From NCBI GenBank assembly GCA_903824665.1, contig CAIJXT010000030.1, positions 124,001 through 188,000 on the forward strand: a stretch of DNA of 64,000 bases, written 5' to 3'. This DNA is from an uncultured Bacteroidota bacterium (lineage in GTDB: Bacteria > Bacteroidota > Bacteroidia > Chitinophagales > Chitinophagaceae). Below are positions 43,617 to 50,185 of the stretch, one piece after another. Position 1 is the first letter of the stretch. Each line of letters opens with the position of its first letter. Below the pieces are notes generated by a model that was given only the letters and a program-made list of their open reading frames with translations, had not been told where the DNA came from and made no database searches. A program made the position numbers and the translations under genes.

Positions 43617-43633
43617 CCAAACAATTTTTATTA
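43617..43633 (+). repeat. Direct repeat flanking a small ORF, left copy
   Basis: CCAAACAATTTTTATTA, identical in 17 bases to 43988-44004. Both copies are preceded by CAGGCTA within 15 bases and followed by a related CTAC.CC.AGCGGG segment, so the repeat is about 45 bases in a degenerate form. Confidence 0.7.
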
Positions 43634-43726
43634 AAGGCTACTCCAAGCGGGGTCACCCGGGGGGCGAAGACCCGCCGGCGACGGAAGATCGGTTTATCTT
43701 CGCCATTTCTTTATCTTCATGCTCCT

Positions 43727-43939
43727 ATGCGCAACACCACCAAACTGAAACATATATTGCAGCTATACACTGTAGCCCTCGATATGAATGAAGATGGACA
43801 AATGCATCTTATGATCTTTGATAGAAAGGATAATTCTTCAGAAGAGTTTATTAATAAGTCTTATTCTGTCGTGATAGAAAAGGCATTCAGGTATATGATA
43901 AAAAAATTACCCCCTCGTAGTATAAAGCTTCATGAATAA
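43727..43939 (+). CDS. Small protein of unknown function between direct repeats
   Basis: A 70-residue predicted protein: KHILQLYTVALDMNEDGQMH, LMIFDRKDNSSEEF, SYSVVIEKAFRYMIKKL, with an amphipathic alpha/beta pattern and an acidic N-terminal half. No family was recognised. Possible -7 boxes TATCTTCG (43695-43702) and TATCTTCA (about 43711) lie just upstream, and an 8-base inverted repeat GGCGAAGA/TCTTCGCC (43663-43670, 43697-43704) overlaps the first. Flanked by direct repeats, so it may be a small mobile cassette. Real coding is likely but unproven. Confidence 0.5.
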   Translation: MRNTTKLKHILQLYTVALDMNEDGQMHLMIFDRKDNSSEEFINKSYSVVIEKAFRYMIKKLPPRSIKLHE

Positions 43940-43987
43940 TTCAGGCCCCGAACCACATTCCCCTGGCAGGAGACTCAGCAGGCTACC

Positions 43988-44004
43988 CCAAACAATTTTT
44001 ATTA
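43988..44004 (+). repeat. Direct repeat flanking a small ORF, right copy
   Basis: Identical in 17 bases to 43617-43633; the offset is 371 bases. Confidence 0.7.
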
Positions 44005-44134
44005 CAGACTACGCCTAGCGGGTTTTAGAAAAACTCGGAATTACTCCGAAGAATTGGGTATAATTACGCACAACTCCGAATATTGTGCCTGAATATTTCC
44101 ACTTTTTTGCTCAAGTTACGATAGATATTATCAA

Positions 44135-44142
44135 TATATTTG
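44135..44142 (+). promoter_or_regulatory. -7 promoter box of the DUF4062 gene
   Basis: TATATTTG, a full match to TAnnTTTG, ends 21 bases before the ATG. Confidence 0.5.
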
Positions 44143-44163
44143 TCATCCCAAAAATATATAACA

Positions 44164-45360
44164 ATGGCAACACCAAGATTATTTGTAAGTTCCACATGCT
44201 ATGACTTACAAGAAATTAGATTCCAACTAAGAAACTTTATCAGAGATTTTGGATATGATGCGGTTATGAGTGAATTCGATGATATTTTTTATAGTTATGA
44301 ATCACATGTTCAGGATTCGTGTCTTGAGGAAATAGCTAAATGTCAATTGTTCATTTTAGTAGTTGGGAACAATTATGGAAGTTTTTACCATCAAGATAAA
44401 CAAGAGAATAAAATTCCCGATAGTGTAACGCTAAAGGAGTTCCGTAAAGCATTGGAAGTAAAAGTTCACAAGCACATATTCATTAATAAATACGTTGATT
44501 ATGATTATAAGAATTATAAAAGAGCGTTGGATAAGATAACATTAAAATATTTCCAGGAGAACAACGTTTCAGATGATCAAGTAGAAATTGCAAGATCAGA
44601 CATAAAAAAGAAATTTGATACAACATACCATTTTCCGTTTGAGTCATATAAGTACGTCTTCTATTTTCTAGATATCATACACGAATTGAAAGAGAATAAT
44701 GCAATTAATCCATTTGAATCCTTTGCCGATATAAAAGATACTTTAAGAAAACAATGGGCGGGATTTATGTATGAATCGTTGACTCGAAAAGATAAAATTG
44801 TTAGTAATGTAATCCAACCGTTAGAAGCTAAAATCGATAGAATTGAAAAAAGCTTAGTCAAACTTATTGATAGCAAAACCGAAACCAATGACAATAGAAT
44901 TACTTTTGATATTTCAACATTAATACGAGAGGAAAATACAGAAACTCTTGAAGCAGCTCAGGATAAAATACATCAATTACTATACAGTATAAGATGCTTT
45001 TTCTTTTATGATGAAAACGGTGAAGAAAACTCTGGTCAAAGAGTTTGGTTTAATAAAAATTTCACAAATGAAACATCTAAAAATTGGCTTGAATCGTTAA
45101 GAGCATTAGTTCAGAGTTTCAAGCTATCGAAGAATATCAATGCGGAAACTGTTTTTAAAGGCTATTCCCTCAGTAAGTATCATAATTGGTATCATGAGAT
45201 TCCATATAAAGCACTATTTGAGCTTTATAGCTTGTACAATTCACTAAAAGATGAAGATAAGAATGGACTTGTTAATGCTGTTACTCAAGAATTGAATAAG
45301 AATTATGAAAAACCAGCAAAGTCGATTGTTTCGGAGCCTGTGGATGACTTGCCCTTTTGA
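44164..45360 (+). CDS. Stand-alone DUF4062 (TIR-like) protein
   Basis: A 398-residue protein. The N-terminal 110 residues are a DUF4062 domain: PRLFVSSTCYDLQEIRFQLRNF, FGYDAVMSEFDDIFYSYESHVQDSCLEEIAKCQLFILVVGNNYGS, VTLKEFRKALE. DUF4062 is related to TIR domains and usually heads STAND-type NTPases of defence or signalling systems. Here no NTPase follows; the remaining 290 residues are mostly helical with a short coiled coil (VIQPLEAKIDRIEKSLVKL) and an unassigned C-terminal domain (IRCFFFYDENGEENSGQRVWF). Codon use is strongly A/T-ending, unlike the backbone genes. A TTG 24 bases upstream is possible, but the ATG at 44164 begins the domain. Confidence 0.8.
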   Translation: MATPRLFVSSTCYDLQEIRFQLRNFIRDFGYDAVMSEFDDIFYSYESHVQDSCLEEIAKCQLFILVVGNNYGSFYHQDKQENKIPDSVTLKEFRKALEVKVHKHIFINKYVDYDYKNYKRALDKITLKYFQENNVSDDQVEIARSDIKKKFDTTYHFPFESYKYVFYFLDIIHELKENNAINPFESFADIKDTLRKQWAGFMYESLTRKDKIVSNVIQPLEAKIDRIEKSLVKLIDSKTETNDNRITFDISTLIREENTETLEAAQDKIHQLLYSIRCFFFYDENGEENSGQRVWFNKNFTNETSKNWLESLRALVQSFKLSKNINAETVFKGYSLSKYHNWYHEIPYKALFELYSLYNSLKDEDKNGLVNAVTQELNKNYEKPAKSIVSEPVDDLPF

Positions 45361-45395
45361 GTTATTGGAATGAGCTTTAATTGTTTGAAAGTTTC

Positions 45396-45595
45396 CCACT
45401 GGCGCGAGTTTGTCGCATAGCTTAGCGCGAGAGGTAACTCGTGCCTCACACAATTTACCCAGTTTGCAATTGGAAGTTTTTCCATTTCACTTGTCCCACA
45501 GGCGCGAGTTTGTAGCACAGCTTTGCGCGCGAGCTAAATCGTGCCTCACACAATTTACCCAGTTTGCAATTGGCAGTTTTTCCATTTTACTTGTT
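45396..45595. repeat. Two tandem 100-bp repeats, each with a palindromic core
   Basis: Two units with an exact 100-base period (45396-45495 and 45496-45595). Each starts CCCACTGGCGCGAGTT or CCCACAGGCGCGAGTT, contains the inverted pair GGCGCGAGTT ... AACTCGTGCC (45401-45410 with 45436-45445; the second unit, 45501-45510 with 45536-45545, has one change), and then shares CACACAATTTACCCAGTTTG. Related cores occur at 46325-46370 and 47778-47822. Confidence 0.85.
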
Positions 45596-45720
45596 CCTCA
45601 TACTTCCCCCAATCATCTCAAAAAGTATTTGTAAGGCAAGTCCCTGACAAAAAAGTCCAACACCCGTCCAGTCACCCCGACAATCATCGATCTGTTCTAA
45701 TAAGACTGGTTTGAATTATT

Positions 45721-46062
45721 TTAGCTAATGTTCAAAACGCATGCTAATGCATTCCGTATTTCATGCATTGTGTCAACACCTACACTTCCCAAACGCTTTA
45801 CCAGGCGCTCTTCCGCCACAGATCGGATTTGGAAACAATCTGCCGACGATGCTTTGCTTAATTTATTGTCTTTGTCAGGGGAGATCTTCACCATCCATGG
45901 CGCAATGTCATACCGGTCTTTCCAATCGGTTAGAGGCACAATAATTTTCAGAGGTAGCTTTCCAAGTATATTGTCGTTAACTATGATTGCCGGACGTGTT
46001 TTCTTAATTTCGGCCCCTACTGTTGGATCTAGGTTAATTAACCACACTTCACCTTGCTTCAT
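45721..46062 (-). CDS. MazF/PemK-type toxin
   Basis: A 113-residue endoribonuclease-type toxin. Family features: MKQGEVWLINLDPTVGAEIKKTRPAIIVN, where the Arg-Pro of TRPAIIV is conserved, IIVPLTDW, and SSADCFQIRSV followed by a C-terminal helix. It cleaves mRNA in known members when its antitoxin is lost. The frame allows five extra residues, but the MKQG start fits the family. Its start lies within the antitoxin gene (14-base overlap), the usual coupled order antitoxin then toxin. Confidence 0.88.
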   Translation of the reverse strand: MKQGEVWLINLDPTVGAEIKKTRPAIIVNDNILGKLPLKIIVPLTDWKDRYDIAPWMVKISPDKDNKLSKASSADCFQIRSVAEERLVKRLGSVGVDTMHEIRNALACVLNIS

Positions 46063-46258
46063 AGAAAGATGCCGCATCTAATTTGGTGAAAGCAATCAGT
46101 TCGGTATTGGTTTTATATTCATCGTAAAGCGAGTGGACAGCATTTTCCAGGGCGTTTTCTTTCTCCTGCCTTATTGCTTTAAGCGTTTTTTCAACGAGCA
46201 ACAATTTTTCCGTTAGCGGCAGCTTATTAATCTCTCTTATTATAGCCGTTGTTGTCAT
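46049..46258 (-). CDS. Antitoxin of the MazF-type toxin
   Basis: A 69-residue protein directly upstream of and overlapping the toxin. The N-terminal part, IIREINKLPLTEKLLLVEKTLKAI, resembles the addiction-module helix found in Bacteroidota and cyanobacterial antitoxins. The C-terminal part (NAVHSLYDEYKTNTELIAFTKL) would wrap the toxin. A TATTTTTG box (46263-46270) ends 4 bases before the ATG, so the message may be leaderless. Type II antitoxins normally repress their own promoter. Confidence 0.8.
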   Translation of the reverse strand: MTTTAIIREINKLPLTEKLLLVEKTLKAIRQEKENALENAVHSLYDEYKTNTELIAFTKLDAASFYEAR

Positions 46259-46262
46259 TAAA

Positions 46263-46270
46263 CAAAAATA
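46263..46270 (-). promoter_or_regulatory. -7 promoter box of the toxin-antitoxin operon
   Basis: TATTTTTG on the minus strand, a full match to TAnnTTTG, ends 4 bases before the antitoxin start. Confidence 0.5.
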
Positions 46271-46324
46271 AGTAATTCGGCAAACACTTTCGAATTTTGT
46301 CCGGTTAAACTTCGGTCTCCCACT

Positions 46325-46370
46325 GGCGCGAGTTTTGTAGCCTAGCTTTGCACGAGAGGTAACTCGTGCC
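46325..46370. repeat. Dispersed palindromic repeat, copy 3
   Basis: GGCGCGAGTT ... AACTCGTGCC with an inner segment TAGCTTTGCACGAGAGG, matching the core of the 45396-45595 repeats. It lies between the toxin-antitoxin promoter and the transporter gene. Confidence 0.8.
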
Positions 46371-46482
46371 TCCGGATAGGCTCACTCTAACATTAATACG
46401 GTACTTTTAATACGCATTAGCAGGTGACAGATTTTCCCCTCACCTTCGTGGTCCTTTTGCAGCCTTTCAACTATGAAAAACA

Positions 46483-47754
46483 ATGAACAAAAAGAAAACA
46501 TTTTTTTCTAAGATACGTACCGGCTGGAAGAAACTCGGACCTGGCCTCGTTACAGGTGCTAGCGATGATGACCCATCAGGCATTGCAACTTATTCTCAGG
46601 CAGGTGCCGCTTACGGCCTACTAACCTTATGGACGTCTATAGTCGCTTTTCCCCTCATGGCTTCTATTCAGCAGATGTGTGCCAGAATCGGTTTAGTAAC
46701 ATCTCAGGGTCTGACCGGAACACTTAAAAAACACTATCCAAGGCCTATTTTATATCTTATGCTATTGTTTAGCTTCCCTGCAATTGTAATGAATATAGGC
46801 GCTGACATTGCCGGCATGGGCGCTGTGGGCAATCTGTTATTTCCGGCCATCGATGGTAACTATTTTAGTGTTGCATTTACACTTATCCTGTTAGGCTTAA
46901 TGATCTACTTACCCTATCAAAAAATTGCATCTGTCTTAAAATATTTGTGTATCGTGATGTTGGTCTATTTTGTAGTCCCGTTTTTGTACAAACAGGATAT
47001 TGCCGAAATTTTAAAAGCTACATTTATTCCAACAATCAAGCTGGATAAAAAATTTGTAGCTATCATAGTGGGCATACTCGGTACTACCATTTCACCATAT
47101 CTTTTCTTTTGGCAAACATCGGTAGAGGTTGAAGAAATGAAAAGTAAAAAGACACACCTAATAGTAAATAAAAAAATTATACATGAGGTAAACAAAGATG
47201 TAGATTTTGGAATGACTGTTTCCGGTTTTGTTATGTATTTTATCATCCTTACTACCGGCACTGTTCTATTCAAAGGCGGCATCCATCAAATCGACACTGT
47301 CGAACAAGCTGCAATGGCATTAAAGCCATTAGCTGGCAATCTGGCATATCTTCTTTTTGCTGTAGGAGTTATCGGTACCGGACTTATAGCAATTCCGGTT
47401 CTAAGCGGCTCCATTTCCTACATTATTACCGAAACATTTGGCTGGGAACAAGGTCTTGACAAAAAGTTTCATGAAGCCAAGGCGTTTTATGTCATCATTG
47501 CAATTTCACTGCTACTTGGTTTGTCATTAAACTACATCGGAATTACACCAATCCAATCATTAATTTATACCGCCATTCTATATGGGCTTACCGCCCCTGT
47601 CTTGATAGCAATAATACTACACATCTCAAACAACAGAACAATAATGGGCGACAATGTGAATGGAATAACAACCAATATTCTTGGCTTTGCCGCTTTAATT
47701 ATTATGACGGTTGCCGCTGTAGCATTGATTTATTTGCAATTCTTCAACAAGTAA
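46483..47754 (+). CDS. NRAMP-family divalent metal transporter with altered metal-site motifs
   Basis: A 423-residue protein with about 11 membrane spans and the NRAMP layout. TM1 carries TGASDDDPSGIATYSQAG in place of the classical DPGN (Asp30 kept, Asn replaced by Gly33). TM6 carries TTISPYLFFWQ (residues about 201-211) where classical members have a MPH motif, so the metal-binding Met is missing. This set of motifs marks a distinct NRAMP branch whose ion is not settled; manganese/iron or magnesium are all possible. Isolated gene between two copies of the palindromic repeat. Confidence 0.85.
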   Translation: MNKKKTFFSKIRTGWKKLGPGLVTGASDDDPSGIATYSQAGAAYGLLTLWTSIVAFPLMASIQQMCARIGLVTSQGLTGTLKKHYPRPILYLMLLFSFPAIVMNIGADIAGMGAVGNLLFPAIDGNYFSVAFTLILLGLMIYLPYQKIASVLKYLCIVMLVYFVVPFLYKQDIAEILKATFIPTIKLDKKFVAIIVGILGTTISPYLFFWQTSVEVEEMKSKKTHLIVNKKIIHEVNKDVDFGMTVSGFVMYFIILTTGTVLFKGGIHQIDTVEQAAMALKPLAGNLAYLLFAVGVIGTGLIAIPVLSGSISYIITETFGWEQGLDKKFHEAKAFYVIIAISLLLGLSLNYIGITPIQSLIYTAILYGLTAPVLIAIILHISNNRTIMGDNVNGITTNILGFAALIIMTVAAVALIYLQFFNK

Positions 47755-47777
47755 ACCTCTCGACCCTAGCACGCACT

Positions 47778-47822
47778 GGCGCGAGGTTGTCGCATAGCTT
47801 TGCGCGAGAGCTAACTCGTGCC
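47778..47822. repeat. Dispersed palindromic repeat, copy 4
   Basis: GGCGCGAGGTT ... AACTCGTGCC followed by CACACAAATTGGCCTGTTTGCAACTGG-like sequence. It shares with the tandem copies both the palindrome and the flanking CACACAATT..C.GTTTGCAA.TGG. Confidence 0.8.
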
Positions 47823-48988
47823 TCACACAAATTGGCCTGTTTGCAACTGGCGTTTATTCCATAGTGCTTCCTGCTATTCCGCAGGGCATCCGGAAGTAAT
47901 CATAAAACGCTGTCTCCGACACCATTCAACCGTACAACGCTCAAATGCCGTGTGTTGCCAGTTCACCGACCAAAAACCTCACATTATAGCACAGTGGCCA
48001 ATAATCCTTTGCCAAAACAACACCAACCTCGAACAGCACCCTGGCCGATAGTAGCTACAAAGCACAGCCTATGATGGCACCTTTTGATGTCGTAGATGTG
48101 GATCCGGAAATTCAAAAGACATCACCCATTGATTAGCCATGCACAGTCGTTTATTAGCAGCTCCGCATAAGCAGCAAACCAGTGCCACACAGCCCCGAAG
48201 GAAACCTGCGTCTTGCCATCCCTTTGCCTTTGGAGCGATAGGGCAAAGTATTAATACTCGGGTTTTGTCATGTTGATCAAGCGCATAGCTGCGTGGGTGG
48301 CCGCGCAGAGAAACATCTATACATACCATAGGTACAATCTATACCTCTCGACCCGAGCACTGCGCTCATTCAAGTAAACTCCATTGGCTACCGCCCGTCT
48401 TGCATCGCCCGGTCACAGAGAGAGATCTTTTACAAAAATTCCAAACCATTTTTCGCCTCAAACCCGCGCCCACAGCGGCAACTATTTTTTATGATATACC
48501 GTTTCTGTAGTGTCATATGCAGCTGGCGGTTGTATCACAAAACCCCTATTTGTCCATCCCCATCCCCCTCCCGACCTTTATGGCCAAACACCTAAAACCG
48601 GGCTCCATGAATCAGCAAAAAAACAGCAGCCATGCAATCGCTATACTCCCGATCTCAACACACAAAGCCCGGAAACAACACCAACGAGGCAGCATACCCT
48701 TAACCCCGGGAATGGGAAAGAAGTGCGCAAAAAATGCGCAAAAAGTAAAAACAAAATAATTCGTAAAGGATAGATAATCAACACAATAATCCAAAATTGA
48801 CCAAAAATGAAAATTTCACAAAAAAGTGCGCAAAAACACAAAACCACAGCCTTTTCACTCCACCCCTAACAGTAATTGCTGCCCAATCTTTACCCGGCAT
48901 TTTCAAAACCGGATATTTTATTAATTTTAGCCTGAGCCATTGCGCTTGTTTGTGAAAATATTCAATATAAAGGCCAAAACGAATCAGA
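47823..48988. other. Long gene-free stretch
   Basis: No convincing gene in about 1.2 kb. Contains a second copy of CTCTCGACCC.AGCAC (about 47757 and 48346) and, in an A-rich part, three copies of TGCGCAAAAA (about 48724, 48735, 48827). Open frames at 48069-48329 (minus) and 48510-48773 (plus) lack start signals or recognisable domains and are not called. Confidence 0.5.
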
Positions 48989-49129
48989 ATGAAACGCAGT
49001 TTTACAATTATCAGGGTCGCAGCACTGGTCATATTGCTCAGCCAGCTTGTAGCGTGCGCAAAACATTACCATACCGACAACAAGCGCGCACAGGGGCATA
49101 AATACCGTGGTGCCGGCCGTGCCTGGTAG
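48989..49129 (+). CDS. Very small lipoprotein
   Basis: A 46-residue predicted lipoprotein: MKRSFTIIRVAALVILLSQLVAC with lipobox LVAC (Cys23), then a short basic tail (KHYHTDNKRAQGHKYRGAGRAW) rich in Lys, Arg, His and Tyr. Small lipoproteins with such tails are common in Bacteroidota and often missed. It ends 12 bases before the next gene, so the two are probably co-transcribed. Function unknown. Confidence 0.55.
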   Translation: MKRSFTIIRVAALVILLSQLVACAKHYHTDNKRAQGHKYRGAGRAW

Positions 49130-49141
49130 TTGGTTTGTTTT

Positions 49142-49774
49142 ATGTCTACCGGGGAAATGTTTTTACTTCTTGCAAAGCGCATTTGCCTTGTGTTTGCACT
49201 CTTTGCATTTCCTGCCGCAGGTGGGCTGGTGTCGGCGCGCACCGCAAAAGTTGTTGATACGCTGCGGGCCGCACCAGATTCGGCACGTATCAGGCTAACA
49301 TACCAGCAGAGCGATCATATCTCTTTGGTAGCCGGCTACAATTACACGGGTATCAGAGGCCTTGCCGAGTTAGGTCTGGCGTTCAACAGGAATGTGTTCA
49401 ACGGTCGTCATCCGGCATCCCTCGCATTAGCTGTTTCTACTGAGTTCTGGAAAGATGCGCGTGGTGTCATCATAGCCCCTAAAGTCAGCTGCTGGACCGC
49501 CGGTGGTGTTGCATTCGGAGTCAACTTTCTTTACTATACAGATCGGTACCAGGCATCCCTCCGTTTTCGGCCAGAGCTGGGTTTCGGTTTAGATATGTTC
49601 AAACTCGCCTATGGATACAATCTGGCTATAACCAACCGGCTGTTTGAGGGTGTTGGTACGCATTGCATTTCACTCGTTGTGCTCCTGGGCCTCAAAAAAT
49701 TCAACGAAACCACAACGTTCGAAACGTTGGGAGGTAAAGAAGAAAAAGCACAATCAGGAAAGAAAGGCAGGTAA
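49142..49774 (+). CDS. Unknown envelope protein, probable beta-barrel
   Basis: A 210-residue protein with a signal-like N-terminus (MFLLLAKRICLVFALFAFPAAGG) followed by strands typical of a small outer-membrane barrel (QQSDHISLVAGYNYTGIRGLAELGLAF, ASLALAVSTEFW, VAFGVNFLYYT, ASLRFRPELGFGLDMFKLAYGYNLAI) and a charged tail. No named family is recognised. A TTG 12 bases upstream could also serve. Follows the tiny lipoprotein gene. Confidence 0.65.
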   Translation: MSTGEMFLLLAKRICLVFALFAFPAAGGLVSARTAKVVDTLRAAPDSARIRLTYQQSDHISLVAGYNYTGIRGLAELGLAFNRNVFNGRHPASLALAVSTEFWKDARGVIIAPKVSCWTAGGVAFGVNFLYYTDRYQASLRFRPELGFGLDMFKLAYGYNLAITNRLFEGVGTHCISLVVLLGLKKFNETTTFETLGGKEEKAQSGKKGR

Positions 49775-50152
49775 CGAACAGGTGTGGACGTTTGGTTGGG
49801 ACCTCTTTTAGTGACGCACTGCCACTTTGTTTCGGGCAGCGATTTTTCGGTTTGCCAGATTTTTTGCAATCATTTTTATAGATATCAGTAGTACAGCAAG
49901 CATAGTGTCTGGTTTATTTTTGTCTGCCCACCGGTTGTCTCCCTGCCATCGGCAAATCCCTGGAAAGGGATTCGCCTGCAGGGGCCTATCAACTTCTTTA
50001 TACTGGTGTAGCAGTGTATTCGTTTTGTCTGGTGCAAGTTTACGACCCTGTAGAGGAAACATACTTTATTGGTTAGTGAAAACCGATTCTCAGATAGTGA
50101 ACACCATTTCGGGGCTTTACTAACCGTAAGTAGGGTTTCACTAACCAGCCCC
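49775..50152. other. Intergenic region upstream of the beta-propeller sensor kinase
   Basis: No gene is supported. The 3' part holds an inverted repeat and related half-sites (50071-50146), listed separately. Confidence 0.5.
50071..50146. promoter_or_regulatory. Inverted repeat, possible operator before the sensor-kinase promoter
   Basis: GGTTAGTGAAAACC (50071-50084) and GGGTTTCACTAACC (50133-50146) are inverted copies of GGTTAGTGAAACC. Two further half-sites lie between them: TAGTGAACACC (about 50094) and TTTACTAACC (50115-50124). The right arm ends about 27 bases before the -7 box. A binding site for the LytTR regulator encoded downstream is a reasonable guess. Confidence 0.45.
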
Positions 50153-50180
50153 TTGCACCCCGGCTAAATTTTTACCTTTG
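50153..50180 (+). promoter_or_regulatory. Promoter of the beta-propeller sensor-kinase gene
   Basis: TTG at 50153-50155, a 17-base spacer, and TACCTTTG at 50173-50180. It ends 5 bases before the ATG at 50186, so a leaderless or near-leaderless message is predicted. Confidence 0.6.
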
Positions 50181-50185
50181 TCAGG

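Noticed and set aside
45303-45634. Overlapping frames on both strands over the 100-bp tandem repeats
   Set aside because: Their protein repeats follow the DNA repeat exactly; no promoter or start signal.
48069-48329. Minus-strand frame of 86 codons in the gene-free stretch
   Set aside because: Unusual composition, no start signal or domain. It might be part of a dispersed non-coding repeat; a self-search of the genome would decide.
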